The notes beneath the pieces were generated by a model. That model did not search any database and had not been told where the DNA came from. It was given only the letters and a program-made list of their open reading frames with translations. DNA of 64,000 nt from Verrucomicrobium sp. (GTDB taxonomy: Bacteria > Verrucomicrobiota > Verrucomicrobiia > Methylacidiphilales > GAS474), in the NCBI GenBank assembly GCA_028283855.1, contig JAPWJX010000003.1, forward strand, positions 930,001 through 994,000, given 5' to 3'. Made by a program: the position numbers and the translations under genes. This document shows positions 29,877-40,468 of the stretch, in pieces. Positions within the stretch are counted from its first letter, which is position 1. Every line of letters starts with the position of its first letter.

Positions 29877-32080
29877 GCCGCGTCGACCGCGCGGGCCGCG
29901 CGGCGGCCGCTCCAGACGGCCCCTTCCAGGGTGCCGGGCAGGCCGGTGGCGGTCCAATCTCCCGCCAGCCACAGGCCGGGCCATTCCGTCGCCGCGTCGG
30001 GCCGCAGGGGCTCGACGTCCGGGGTGGCGGCAAAGGTGGCGGCGCGCGCCTTGTAGAGGAAACGGTGGGTGACGGTGGCGTCGACCGCCTTCGGCAGGAA
30101 GCGGCGCAGTTCCCTTAAGACTTCTTCTTCCGTGGCGGCGGTGCTCTGCGCGGCTTCCGCCGTGGCGGCGCTGATGACGGCCACGTAGGCGTGGCCCAGC
30201 TTGGAGGTTTCCCCCGTGATTTCCCGCCGGTCGAAGAGCCAGTGGAGCGGGGAATCGAGGAAGCCGAGGAGGAGGGTCTCCTCCTCCAGGATCGGGCGGT
30301 CGAGCCAGAAGTGGAGGCTGACGATGGGGGAGTCCGGGATCTTGGCGCAGCGGGCCGCGGTGGCGCTGGCCGCCGGAAGGAGGGAGCGGACGGCCGACCA
30401 GGGCAGCGCGCTGACGACGTGGTCGGCGCGGAAGGTCCGCCCGTCCAGCGTCTCGGCGCCGACGCAGAGGCCGTCGTGGAAAAGGAGCTTCTGGACGTGG
30501 GCTCCCTTGAAGACCTCTCCCCCGCACCAGGCGTGGAGGATTTCCGCGCCCGGTTCCAGCAGCTCGGAAAGGCCGACGCGGCTGGCGATGAGGACGGAGC
30601 CGTCCCCGGAGGCCAGGAGGGCGCGCTGGAGGACGGTGGCCAGGAGGGTGGCGGCGGAGTCGGCCAGGCCGCGGTTGAGGGCGGCCAGGCACATGGGCTC
30701 CCACAGGGCGGTGACGAGGCGGGCGGGCTGCTTCCACCGCTGGAGCCAGGCGGCGGCGGTTTCCTCCGGCAGGGGGCGCTGGCCGGCGCGCAGGCGCAGG
30801 GCCAGGCGGATGGCGGCCAGGCGGTCGCCCCAGCCCAGTTCCCGGTAGCGCCAGAGGGCGCCCAAGAGGTGGAAGGGGGCGGGCAGCGGCAGCGCGCGCA
30901 GGCGGGAGAAGCCGCGCGGGCTGGCGAAGGGGATGTCGAGCCGGTCCTGGCGGGCCAGCTTTTCCCGGCTGCCCAGGGTTTCCAGGAAGTCGAGCGTCTC
31001 GTCGTAGCAGCCCATGAGGAGGTGCTGGCCGGTGTCGAGGACCTCGCCGGACTGGGCCTCGCGGAAGCTGGAGGCGCGGCCGCCCAGGGCGGGCTTGCTC
31101 TCCAGGAGGGTGACGGAGTGGCCCTCCCGCAGCAGCTCCAGCGCGGCGGCGATGCCGGCAAAGCCGCCGCCCAGGACCAGCACGCGCTTGGGCGGCGGGG
31201 GGAGAGGCTCGGCCTTCTTTTCCCGGCGGATGGCGCGGGCGATGCAGGCGGCCTTGCCCAGCTTGGAAAGGGAGACGTCCTGGGTGAAGACGTCGCCGTC
31301 GACGGCGTCGAGCCGGTCCAGGATGGTCTGGTAGACCTCCCGCATGATCTCGGCGGCCTCCAGGCGGGGGCGGTCGGCGGGGTCGATGAGGCGCAGGGCC
31401 TTGGCGTAGTAGTGGCGGGCGCGGAAGCGCTGGAAGCGCAGGAAGCGCCGCATGGCGGGGGTGAAGTTCCCCTGGAGGACGTCGGCTTCCGTGAGGCCGA
31501 ATTGGGCCAGCTCGTCCAGCGGCAGGTAGATGCGGCCGTTGGAGGCGTCCTTCTTCACGTCGCGCAGGATGTTGGTGAGCTGGAAGGCCATGCCCAGGGC
31601 GACGGCGTAGTCCTTCGTGCGCGGCTCGCGGCAGCCGAAGATCTCGATGCTGACCAGGCCCACGGCGCTGGCCACCCGGTAGCAATACTGTTCCAGGGAG
31701 GCGAAGTCGGCGTGGCGGGAGACGGTCAGGTCGGTCTCCACGCCGTTGAGGATCTCCTCCAGCGGGTCGGGCGGGATGAGGTAGGTCTTGATGATCTCCG
31801 CCATCTCCCGGCCCAGGGGGGAAAGGGGCTCGCCGACGTAGGCGCGGCGGATCTCCTCCCGCCAGAAGGAAAGCTCCGCCTTCTTTTCCGCGGCGGAGAG
31901 GGTTTCCGAGTCGGAGGCGTCGTCGACGACGCGGCAGAAGGCGTAGAAGATGCCCATGGCGCGGCGGCCTTCCGGCGGCAGGCAGCGGAAGGCCAGGGCC
32001 AGGTTGGAGCCGCTCTTGGCCGTGATGGCGGCGCTGGCGGGCAGGGCGGTGAGGGGGGCGGTCTGGGCGGTCTCGCTCAT
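29873..32080 (-). CDS. hpnDE: Fused presqualene diphosphate synthase–squalene desaturase (HpnD-HpnE)
   Basis: A 735-residue natural fusion. Residues about 20-290 are a squalene/phytoene synthase (first Asp motif VVDDASD, second motif LRDVKKDASNGRIYLPLDEL) matching HpnD, which condenses two farnesyl diphosphates to presqualene diphosphate. After a short Pro-rich linker (PLPPPPK) residues about 305-730 are an FAD amine-oxidase-fold enzyme beginning VLVLGGGFAGIAAALELLRE and ending LWLAGDWTATGLPGTLEGAV, matching HpnE, the hydroxysqualene reductase. The fusion would pair first and last steps of the HpnCDE route. Stop overlaps lptA stop. No squalene-hopene cyclase is in the window. Confidence 0.92.
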   Translation of the reverse strand: MSETAQTAPLTALPASAAITAKSGSNLALAFRCLPPEGRRAMGIFYAFCRVVDDASDSETLSAAEKKAELSFWREEIRRAYVGEPLSPLGREMAEIIKTYLIPPDPLEEILNGVETDLTVSRHADFASLEQYCYRVASAVGLVSIEIFGCREPRTKDYAVALGMAFQLTNILRDVKKDASNGRIYLPLDELAQFGLTEADVLQGNFTPAMRRFLRFQRFRARHYYAKALRLIDPADRPRLEAAEIMREVYQTILDRLDAVDGDVFTQDVSLSKLGKAACIARAIRREKKAEPLPPPPKRVLVLGGGFAGIAAALELLREGHSVTLLESKPALGGRASSFREAQSGEVLDTGQHLLMGCYDETLDFLETLGSREKLARQDRLDIPFASPRGFSRLRALPLPAPFHLLGALWRYRELGWGDRLAAIRLALRLRAGQRPLPEETAAAWLQRWKQPARLVTALWEPMCLAALNRGLADSAATLLATVLQRALLASGDGSVLIASRVGLSELLEPGAEILHAWCGGEVFKGAHVQKLLFHDGLCVGAETLDGRTFRADHVVSALPWSAVRSLLPAASATAARCAKIPDSPIVSLHFWLDRPILEEETLLLGFLDSPLHWLFDRREITGETSKLGHAYVAVISAATAEAAQSTAATEEEVLRELRRFLPKAVDATVTHRFLYKARAATFAATPDVEPLRPDAATEWPGLWLAGDWTATGLPGTLEGAVWSGRRAARAVDAA

Positions 32081-32083
32081 GGG

Positions 32084-32962
32084 CTAGTAAAAGAGGAGGC
32101 GGCCCAGGAGGAGCGGCACGTCGCCCTTGGTCAGTTTCGGCCGGGTGTGGAGGGTGTCGTAGTCGAGGGTCTCGATCTTTTCCAGGATGCGGCTGCCGCC
32201 CAGCCAGGTCAGCTCGATCTCCCAGCGCAGGGGCCGGGGGAGGGTGGCGGCCAGCCCGCGTCCCAGGCGGAAGAGGGCGTGGGTCCGCTCCACCTGGAAG
32301 CGGAGCAGGGCGCGGTAGCCGGGGGTGCAGCGTTTGGCGAAGAGGTCTTCCTCGCTCACGCCGTGGGCCTGGCGGTCTTCTTCCGGCAGGTAGATGCGGT
32401 CCTTGAGGAGGTCGACGGAGACGTCCTGCCAGAAGTTGGCCAGCTGCAGGGCGGTGCAGATGGCGTCGGAGGCCTCCAGCTGTTCCGGCGCGCGGTGGCC
32501 GTGGAGGAGGAGGACGAGGCGGCCGACGGGGTTGGCGCTGCGGCGGCAGTAGTCGAGGATCTCCGCGTGGGTGGCGTAGCGGCGCTTCACCACGTCCTGC
32601 TTGAAGGCGCTCAGGAGGTCGGTGAAGAGGCTCGTCGGCAGGTCGAGGGTCTGGATGGTGCGGCGGGTGGCCAGCAGGATGGGGTGGAGGCCTTCCTCCC
32701 CCGGGCGAAGGAGGTCGCGCTCCCACTGGTCGAGGGCCTCGAGGCGCTCTTCCGGGTTGAGGCGGCGGGCGGCCTTGCCGTCGGCAAAGTCGTGGTCGGC
32801 GGCGTAGCCCTCGTCGGCCAGGTCGTCGGCGTGGCGGGCGAAGGCGTAGACGGCGTGGACGTGGGGGGCCAGGCGCTTCGGCACCAGGCGGCCCACGGGG
32901 AAGTTCTCATAATGGCTGCGCGCCAAGGCGGTGCAATGGGCGTAGGCTTGGTCGGCAGTCAT
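32084..32962 (-). CDS. hpnC: Hydroxysqualene synthase HpnC
   Basis: A 292-residue trans-prenyltransferase-like enzyme with the two Asp motifs HADDLADEG and FWQDVSVDLLKDRIYLPEED. It resembles HpnC, which turns presqualene diphosphate into hydroxysqualene. The start ATG 32962 gives the family-like N-terminus (TADQAYAHCTALARSHYENF). It lies 3 bp upstream of hpnDE on the same strand, so HpnC and HpnDE are made together and complete FPP-to-squalene synthesis. The product could feed hopanoids or another triterpenoid. Confidence 0.93.
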   Translation of the reverse strand: MTADQAYAHCTALARSHYENFPVGRLVPKRLAPHVHAVYAFARHADDLADEGYAADHDFADGKAARRLNPEERLEALDQWERDLLRPGEEGLHPILLATRRTIQTLDLPTSLFTDLLSAFKQDVVKRRYATHAEILDYCRRSANPVGRLVLLLHGHRAPEQLEASDAICTALQLANFWQDVSVDLLKDRIYLPEEDRQAHGVSEEDLFAKRCTPGYRALLRFQVERTHALFRLGRGLAATLPRPLRWEIELTWLGGSRILEKIETLDYDTLHTRPKLTKGDVPLLLGRLLFY

Positions 32963-33050
32963 GGGGGCCGGGATTCTCCGCGCCGCGGCGGGCGCAGGCA
33001 ATCCCGAAATCGCGTTGACGGGAGGGGCACCCCCGGGGCAGAAAGCGGTC

Positions 33051-33665
33051 GTGAGTCTTCCCGTCTACGGTCTGACCGGCGGCATCGCCTGCGGCAAGTC
33101 GACCGCCGCGCTCCTCCTGCGCGAGCGCGGCTGGACCGTGGTGGAGAGCGACGAGATCGCCCACCGGCTCATGGCGCCGGGGGCGGAAAATTGGCGGAAT
33201 ATCGTTGACGCCTTCGGGCGGGAAGTGTTGAATCCCGACCAGACGATTAACCGAGGCTCCCTAGGAGACATGGTCTTCCGGGAACCCCGCCTGCGGGAAA
33301 AGCTCAACTCCCTCACCCATCCCGCCATCCGCAAGGCATGGCAACAGGAACGGGAGCGCTTTCTCGAAACAATCTCCCCGGCAAACACTGGAAAGAGCCC
33401 GGGGGCAGGCAGCGGGGGCTTCGTCGTCGTCATCCCGCTATTGTTTGAAGTCGGCCTGGAAAAGGAATTCACCCGCGTCATCTGCCTCGGCTGTTCGGCC
33501 GGAACGCAGTGGAAGCGGATGGCCCAAAGGGGCCTGAATCCCCTCCAGATCGAGCAGCGGCTGCAAAGCCAGCTGCCGCTCGAGGAAAAGGCCAAGCGCA
33601 GCGACCGCGTTCTCTGGAACGAGGGGAGCCGCTCCAGCCTCAAGGCCCAGATCGCTTTGCTTTAG
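33051..33665 (+). CDS. coaE: Dephospho-CoA kinase
   Basis: A 204-residue P-loop kinase for the last step of CoA synthesis. Walker A is in [20 protein letters not shown], followed by [15 protein letters not shown] (DSD-like substrate loop), [20 protein letters not shown] and [13 protein letters not shown], then [14 protein letters not shown] chose the GTG at 33051 ([10 protein letters not shown]), the normal length; the frame is open further upstream. A small insert (KSPGAGSGG) precedes the fourth strand. It is divergent from hpnC and 28 bp before rho. Confidence 0.92.
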   Translation: MSLPVYGLTGGIACGKSTAALLLRERGWTVVESDEIAHRLMAPGAENWRNIVDAFGREVLNPDQTINRGSLGDMVFREPRLREKLNSLTHPAIRKAWQQERERFLETISPANTGKSPGAGSGGFVVVIPLLFEVGLEKEFTRVICLGCSAGTQWKRMAQRGLNPLQIEQRLQSQLPLEEKAKRSDRVLWNEGSRSSLKAQIALL

Positions 33666-33693
33666 CCTTTCGCCCCCAACCCTGAACCACTCC

Positions 33694-35280
<1,587 letters not shown>

Positions 35281-35303
35281 CTTCCGCCTTTCGCTTAAAC
35301 GAC

Positions 35304-35337
35304 AAAAAGGAGGACCCCGCCCGGGTCCTCCTTTTTT
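35304..35337 (+). terminator. Strong Rho-independent terminator after rho
   Basis: GGAGGACCC (35309-35317) pairs perfectly with GGGTCCTCC (35323-35331), loop CGCCC, flanked by an A run before and a T run after, so the helix can extend with A-T pairs and act in both directions. It separates rho from galE, 25 bp after the rho stop. Confidence 0.9.
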
Positions 35338-35381
35338 CTTTTGGCGGGCGGGTTTTTTCCGCCTACGCTGCCTGTCCTTTT

Positions 35382-36353
35382 ATGAAAGTCTTGGTCACGG
35401 GTGGGGCAGGCTACATCGGGAGCGTCTGCACGGAAGAACTTCTCAACGCGGGCCATCAGGTGGCCGTCTTCGACAGCCTGGTGGAGGGGCACCGTTCCGC
35501 CGTCGACACCCGGGCGGAGTTTATCCAGGGGGACCTGGGCGACCGCGCCCTCGTCTTCCAGACCCTGGAGCGGCTCAAGCCGGACGCCGTGATGCACTTC
35601 GCCGCCTTCGCCCTGGTCGGCGAGTCGATGACGAATCCTTCCAAGTATTTCGTCAACAATCTGGCCAACGGCCTGAACCTGATCGACGCGATGATCGCCG
35701 CCGGGACCAAGAAGCTGGTCTTCTCCTCCACCTGCGCCACCTACGGCGTGCCGGAGAAGATCCCCATGGACGAGCGGACGCCGCAGAAGCCGATCAATCC
35801 CTACGGCCACTCCAAGCTGATGTTTGAGCAGGTGCTGAAGTGGTACGAGCAGATCCATGGCCTAGTCCACGTGAACCTCCGCTACTTCAACGCGGCGGGC
35901 GCCTCGGAGAAATTCGGGGAAGACCACCGGATTGAGACGCACCTCATCCCCAACGTGCTGAAGGTGGCCCTGGGGCAGAAGGAACAGGTCGACATCTACG
36001 GCGACCACTACGCCACCCCGGACGGCACCTGCATCCGGGACTTCATCCACATCATCGACCTGGCCGCCGCCCACATCCTGGCCCTCAAGCAGGAGAAGAG
36101 CGGCTCCTACAACCTGGGCACGGGGGAGGGCTACTCCGTCCAGCAGGTCGTCGACGTTTCCCGCAAGGTCACCGGCCATCCGATTCCCATCGTGGTGCGG
36201 GAGGGCCGCCCGGGGGATCCGCCCCGCCTGGTCGCCAACGCGCACAAGGCGAACAAGGAGCTGGGCTGGAAGCCGAAGTTCACCCGCCTGCAGCCGATCA
36301 TCGAGAGCGCGTGGAAGTGGCACCTGGCGCACCCGAACGGGTACCAGGACTAA
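35382..36353 (+). CDS. galE: UDP-glucose 4-epimerase
   Basis: A 323-residue short-chain dehydrogenase-fold epimerase that interconverts UDP-glucose and UDP-galactose. N-terminal NAD-binding motif VLVTGGAGYIGSVCTEELL, catalytic Y-x-x-x-K in NPYGHSKLMFEQVL, SSTCATYGVPEKIPMDE and the GalE-specific YGDHYATPDGTCIRDFIHII. Length fits. It stands alone between two intrinsic terminators and is probably its own transcription unit. It serves LPS and other glycans made by genes elsewhere in the window. Confidence 0.94.
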   Translation: MKVLVTGGAGYIGSVCTEELLNAGHQVAVFDSLVEGHRSAVDTRAEFIQGDLGDRALVFQTLERLKPDAVMHFAAFALVGESMTNPSKYFVNNLANGLNLIDAMIAAGTKKLVFSSTCATYGVPEKIPMDERTPQKPINPYGHSKLMFEQVLKWYEQIHGLVHVNLRYFNAAGASEKFGEDHRIETHLIPNVLKVALGQKEQVDIYGDHYATPDGTCIRDFIHIIDLAAAHILALKQEKSGSYNLGTGEGYSVQQVVDVSRKVTGHPIPIVVREGRPGDPPRLVANAHKANKELGWKPKFTRLQPIIESAWKWHLAHPNGYQD

Positions 36354-36359
36354 GGATTC

Positions 36360-36393
36360 AAAAAAAGAGCCGCCTGAAGAGGCGGCTTTTTTT
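36360..36393. terminator. Bidirectional terminator between galE and folD
   Basis: GCCGCCT (36369-36375) pairs with AGGCGGC (36380-36386) around a GAAG loop, with an A run on one side and a T run on the other. The structure serves both convergent genes, galE (stop 36353) and folD (stop 36409). Confidence 0.92.
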
Positions 36394-36408
36394 GTGCCCG
36401 GATTGGGG

Positions 36409-37293
36409 CTAGGCCGCCAGGTTCTCCGCCGCGCGGACGGTGTTGGAAAGGAGCATGGCGATGGTCATGGGGCCGACGCCGCCGGGATTGGGCGTGATTT
36501 TCCCCGCCACCTGGCGGACTTCCTCGAAGGCGACGTCGCCCACCAGTCGGTAGCCCCGCTTGTCGGCGGCGTCCTCCACGCGGTTGACGCCCACGTCGAT
36601 GACGACGGCGCCGGGCTTCACCATGGAGGCCTTCACGAATTCGGCCTGGCCCATGGCGGCGATGAGGATGTCGGCGCGGCGGCAGGTTTCCGCCACGTTC
36701 TTGCTGCGGGAGTGGACGACCGTCACCGTGGCGTCGGCGTGGGGGGCTTTCTGGAGGAGGATGGCGGCCATCGGCTTGCCCACGATGTTGCCGCGGCCCA
36801 GGACGACGACTTCCGCGCCCGCCGTCGGCACGCCGCTGCGGATGAGCAGCTCGTGGATGCCCGCCGGGGTGCAGGAGCGGAAGCCCGCCGTGTCGCCCAG
36901 CAGGAGCTTGCCCACGTTGACCGGGTGGAAGCCGTCGACGTCCTTGCGCGGGTCGACGGCGGCGAAGACGGCCGTCTCGGAAATATGCTTCGGCAGGGGG
37001 GCCTGGACCAGGATGCCGTGGACCTTCGGGTCGCCGTTGAGGCGGGCGAGGAGGGCGAGGAGCTCGGCCTCCGTGGTGGTTTCCGGCAGGACGACGGTCT
37101 GGGAGGCGATGCCCAGCTCGTCGGCCTTCTTGTGCTTCATCCGGACGTAGGCCTGGGAGGCGGGGTCTTCCCCCACGCGGATGAAGGTGATGCCCGGCTG
37201 GATGCCCCGGGCGGCCAGGGCGGAGGCGCGGGCGCGGGTTTCCTCGTGGATCGCCTCGGCGATTTTCTTTCCGTCGATCAGGTCTGCGGGCAT
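36409..37293 (-). CDS. folD: Methylenetetrahydrofolate dehydrogenase/cyclohydrolase FolD
   Basis: A 294-residue bifunctional one-carbon enzyme. Signatures: ASQAYVRMKHKKADELGI (catalytic Y-x-x-x-K), GILVQAPLPKHI, KDVDGFHPVNVGKLLLG and GRGNIVGKPMAAILL (nucleotide-binding), ending NPGGVGPMTIAMLLSNTV. I chose ATG 37293, with GGGGGG just upstream; a GTG nine bases upstream is less likely. It follows the epimerase gene on the same strand by 9 bp. Confidence 0.95.
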   Translation of the reverse strand: MPADLIDGKKIAEAIHEETRARASALAARGIQPGITFIRVGEDPASQAYVRMKHKKADELGIASQTVVLPETTTEAELLALLARLNGDPKVHGILVQAPLPKHISETAVFAAVDPRKDVDGFHPVNVGKLLLGDTAGFRSCTPAGIHELLIRSGVPTAGAEVVVLGRGNIVGKPMAAILLQKAPHADATVTVVHSRSKNVAETCRRADILIAAMGQAEFVKASMVKPGAVVIDVGVNRVEDAADKRGYRLVGDVAFEEVRQVAGKITPNPGGVGPMTIAMLLSNTVRAAENLAA

Positions 37294-37302
37294 GCCCCCC
37301 AC

Positions 37303-38133
37303 TTAAGCGTCCTTTAGGAGCGCGTCCAGCCCTTCGCGGAACGTCGGGTGGCGGGGCGCCCAGCCCGCGGCGCGGAGCCTGGCGTTGGAGACCCGCTTGT
37401 TCGTCAGGCCGCGCTTGCGGCCCGGATTGGGCGGGACGTGGGGGGGCATCGGTTTTCCCAGCCGGTGGGCCAGCCAGCCGTAGTAGTCCAGGTAGGTGAC
37501 GGGCGCGTCGTCGGCGGCGTTGTAGACGCCGCCGGGCAGGGGAAGGGCGAGGGCGGCCGCCAGGTCGTCCCGGTGGATCTGGTTGATCCAGCGGGTGCCG
37601 TCGCCCTCGATCGCGGCGGTTCCCGCGCGGAATTTTTCGAGGAGGGCGCCCCGGCCCGGGCCGTAGATGCCCGCCGCGCGGAGGATGACGGCGCCGGGTC
37701 GCCGCAGCGCCTCGGCTTCCGCTTCCAGGAGGATTTGGGAAGTCGCGGCGGCGGGAGCGGCGGGGGAATCCTCCGCCACCCACGCGCCGTCGTTCTGGCC
37801 GTAGACGGAGGTGGAGGAAACCATGACGGGCCGCGCGTGGGGCAGGTGGGCCAGCGCCCGGCGCATCCCTTCCAGGTAGACGCGGCGGTAGGCCTCCGGA
37901 CCGCCGCCGCGCGTGGCGGCGCAGTGGACGACGGCGGCGAAGTCGGCGGGCAGGCCGCGCCAGGCTTCGGGATCGGCCAGGTCGCCGGTCCAGGCGGCGA
38001 TGCCCGCCTCCTCCAGGGCGCGGGCGCTTTCCGGCCGGTGGACCCAGCCGGTCACGGCCTCTCCCCGCTCTTTCAGGAGCCGGGCCAAGGCCAGGCCGAC
38101 GTAGCCGCAGCCGAGGATGAGGGTTTTGGACAC
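37303..38133 (-). CDS. NAD-dependent epimerase/dehydratase, YeeZ-like
   Basis: A 276-residue extended SDR-fold protein. Rossmann motif LILGCGYVGLALARLLKERG at the N-terminus, then VMVSSTSVYGQNDG, where the S-S-T-S-V-Y-G pattern contains the active-site Ser and Tyr, and WINQIHRDDLAAAL. The usual K three residues after Tyr is not found (QNDG), so the Y-x-x-x-K pair is incomplete, as in the YeeZ group. Start GTG 38133 matches the beginning of the Rossmann domain. Substrate unknown. Upstream of folD. Confidence 0.78.
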   Translation of the reverse strand: MSKTLILGCGYVGLALARLLKERGEAVTGWVHRPESARALEEAGIAAWTGDLADPEAWRGLPADFAAVVHCAATRGGGPEAYRRVYLEGMRRALAHLPHARPVMVSSTSVYGQNDGAWVAEDSPAAPAAATSQILLEAEAEALRRPGAVILRAAGIYGPGRGALLEKFRAGTAAIEGDGTRWINQIHRDDLAAALALPLPGGVYNAADDAPVTYLDYYGWLAHRLGKPMPPHVPPNPGRKRGLTNKRVSNARLRAAGWAPRHPTFREGLDALLKDA

Positions 38134-38185
38134 GCCGGGAAGTATGCTTGGAATGGGACGGTTTGCAGGCCATAAAACACCTCCC

Positions 38186-39721
38186 ATGCTTTGGACCTCC
38201 CTCGGCGTTTTCCTGAGCGGCCTCGCCCTCGTTGCCTCCTTTCCGCCCTGGAATCAGGGTTGGCTCGTTTGGATTGCCCTCATTCCGGCGCTCCTGGCCG
38301 CCGGGCGGCTGCCCAAGCCGGGGTGCTTCACCTGGCGGGAGCTGGCGCCCGGCTACATTGTGGGGCTTCTCTATTTCGGCGGGGCGTTCTGGTGGATCGG
38401 GGAAGTGACCGTCGCCGGGACGGTGGCGCTGGTGCTGTACATCGCCCTCTATCCGGCGCTCTGGCTGGCGCTGGCGCGGCGGCTGTGGCGGCGGGAGCCG
38501 CCCTATACCTCGGCGGGCAATCTTTTGCTGGCGGCGGAGCTGGCTTCCTGGTGGATCGTCTGCGAATGGCTGCGCGGATGGCTCTTCGCGGGCTTTGGCT
38601 GGAACGACCTGGGCGTGGCCCTCTGGCGCAGCCTGCCTTTGGCGCAGGGGGCGCGGCTGGGCGGGGTGCTGCTCCTTTCCTGGCTGGTCGTCTTCGTCAA
38701 CGTCGTCGGCGCGCTGACGCTGGTCCGCTTCTATCATGAAGTGGGGAAGCGGCAGAAGCTCTCCCCCCACGCCGACTTCGGCGTGGCGATGCTGGCGGTG
38801 GCCCTTCTTTTTTCCTACGGCGCGCGGCAGATCTGGCCGCCCGCCTCGGAGGCGAAGCAGGTCAAGACGCTCCGCTTCGCCCTCATCCAGCCGAACGTGC
38901 CCCAGGATGAGGTTCATCCCTTCCCGCCGCTGGAATCGCTGGAGCGGCACCTGGTGCTGACGGAGACGGCGGCGGCGCTGCGGCCGCAGCTGGTGGTCTG
39001 GCCGGAGACGCCGGTCGGCGTGGCCGCGCTGGTGGAGCCGGTCTACGCGCAGACGCTGGCCAATTTGGGGCGGCGGAGCGATTTCTCCCTCCTCCTGGGC
39101 TCGCTCGACCGGGTGGACGGGAAGTTTTTTAACGCCGCCTTCTTCTACCCGCCGCATGCCGCGGCCCCGGCGCAGCGCTATTACAAGCACTGGCTGGTCC
39201 CCTTCGGCGAATACGCGCCCTTGGCCGATTACCTGCCGGTGATGCGGAGGCTGGTCCCCTTCGACATCGATTTTTCCGCCGGGCCGGGGCCGGGCCTCTT
39301 CACGTTGCCGGACGGCACGACGGCGGCCCCGCTTATTTGCTATGAGGACACGCTCCCCGCTTACGTGCGGCGGGTGGGGCGGCTGGGGCCGGACCTTCTC
39401 ATCAATATCACCAATGACGGGTGGTTCCGGGGCTCGCCCGGCGCGGCGCAGCATCTGGCCAACGCGGTTTTCCGCTCAATCGAGACGGGCCGCCCGCTCC
39501 TCCGCGCGGGGAATACGGGGATCAGCGCCCTGGTGGAGCCGACGGGGCGCGTCGCCTCGCGGCTGGAGGCGGACGGGCGGGAGGTGGAGATCTCCGGGAT
39601 CCTGAGCGGGGAGGTAAGCTGGACGCCGCGTCCCGCGCCGACGCCCTACCTGCGCTGGGGCAACTGGATCCTGGCGCTGCCGCTAGCGTTCGCGGCCCGG
39701 CGCGTCCTGCGCCGGCGCTAA
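38186..39721 (+). CDS. lnt: Apolipoprotein N-acyltransferase
   Basis: A 511-residue inner-membrane enzyme that adds the third acyl chain to lipoproteins. Six to seven membrane helices (about residues 5-215), then a carbon-nitrogen hydrolase domain with the catalytic triad in VVWPETPVG (Glu274), YYKHWLVPFGEYAP (Lys334) and LICYEDTLP (Cys385). Also ITNDGWFRGSPGAAQHL, a family segment. Start ATG 38186. It is divergent from the epimerase gene and its last 39 bp overlap the convergent methyltransferase gene. Confidence 0.95.
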   Translation: MLWTSLGVFLSGLALVASFPPWNQGWLVWIALIPALLAAGRLPKPGCFTWRELAPGYIVGLLYFGGAFWWIGEVTVAGTVALVLYIALYPALWLALARRLWRREPPYTSAGNLLLAAELASWWIVCEWLRGWLFAGFGWNDLGVALWRSLPLAQGARLGGVLLLSWLVVFVNVVGALTLVRFYHEVGKRQKLSPHADFGVAMLAVALLFSYGARQIWPPASEAKQVKTLRFALIQPNVPQDEVHPFPPLESLERHLVLTETAAALRPQLVVWPETPVGVAALVEPVYAQTLANLGRRSDFSLLLGSLDRVDGKFFNAAFFYPPHAAAPAQRYYKHWLVPFGEYAPLADYLPVMRRLVPFDIDFSAGPGPGLFTLPDGTTAAPLICYEDTLPAYVRRVGRLGPDLLINITNDGWFRGSPGAAQHLANAVFRSIETGRPLLRAGNTGISALVEPTGRVASRLEADGREVEISGILSGEVSWTPRPAPTPYLRWGNWILALPLAFAARRVLRRR

Positions 39722-40441
39722 GCCGGGCTTGGAGGGGGAGGTCCCCTCCCAGGCCCGCTCCACGGCGCGGCCCAGGCCGGCGCCCGTAGGGCCGGGGCCT
39801 TTGGCGGAGACGGTGATGATCCGTTCCTCGAAGCGGAGCGGCTCGCCGTTGGCGGCCAGGCGGCCTTTCGTGTCGGGGCTCGATTTGGAAAGGGAGAGGT
39901 GGCCGGAATGGGCGGCCTTTGGGTCGTGGGCGATGTCGAAGAGGGCCTTGTCGATTTCCTCCCCGGGGATCTGGTGCTGGCCCGCGCGGGAGGGGGGCGA
40001 GGGGTACATGAGGGCGATCTTCCCGCCGGGCTTGGCCAGGGAGACGATCCGGTCGAGCGATTTGCGGCGGTCGGCGGCGTCCAGCTCCTGCAGGACGGCG
40101 ATGCCGAGGACCAGGTCGAACGCGCCTTCCTGGCCCTTCAGCTTGGAAAGGGAGGGAAGGCGGTCGCGGACGTAGGCGACGCCGGTGTGGGCGTTGGCCG
40201 TCCGGGCGTGCTCGAAGAGGTCGGAGGGTTCCACGGCGGTGACGCGGTGGCCGTAGCGTTCCGCCAGCCACTTGGCGTCGGCGCCGGAGCCGGAGCCGAT
40301 GTCGAGGATGCGCAGGGGCTCCTTCGACTCGAAGAGGTGGAGGATCGACTGGTGGACCTTGGCCCGGTCGAGGCCGTCGTATTGGGCGGCCAGCTGGGCG
40401 GCGTTCTCGCTGTAGTAGGCGATGCGCTCGGGGTTCGGCAT
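39683..40441 (-). CDS. SAM-dependent methyltransferase, class I
   Basis: A 252-residue methyltransferase with the SAM motif ILDIGSGSGADAKWLAERYG, post-motif VTAVEPSD and FDLVLGIAVLQELDAADRRK. Substrate is not readable. The C-terminal 60 residues (after SAKGPGPTGAGLG) are low-complexity and overlap the end of lnt, so the true C-terminus may differ, although no earlier stop exists. It lies 27 bp downstream of hpt on the same strand. Confidence 0.82.
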   Translation of the reverse strand: MPNPERIAYYSENAAQLAAQYDGLDRAKVHQSILHLFESKEPLRILDIGSGSGADAKWLAERYGHRVTAVEPSDLFEHARTANAHTGVAYVRDRLPSLSKLKGQEGAFDLVLGIAVLQELDAADRRKSLDRIVSLAKPGGKIALMYPSPPSRAGQHQIPGEEIDKALFDIAHDPKAAHSGHLSLSKSSPDTKGRLAANGEPLRFEERIITVSAKGPGPTGAGLGRAVERAWEGTSPSKPGLAPAQDAPGRER

Positions 40442-40468
40442 GGCCTTGGAGAGAAGCCGGTTCCGTGC

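Noticed and set aside
29310-32726. A 1138-codon minus-strand frame overlapping hpnC, hpnDE and lptA
   Set aside because: Pro/Arg/Gly-rich with no motif; the HpnC and HpnD-HpnE signatures are in another frame of the same strand.
33002-33050. Longer N-terminus for dephospho-CoA kinase
   Set aside because: The extra residues are unlike the family and the normal CoaE start is next to the first strand before the P-loop.
36350-39454. A 1034-codon minus-strand frame across folD, the epimerase and lnt
   Set aside because: Low-complexity arginine/proline/glycine sequence; FolD, epimerase and Lnt signatures all lie in other frames.
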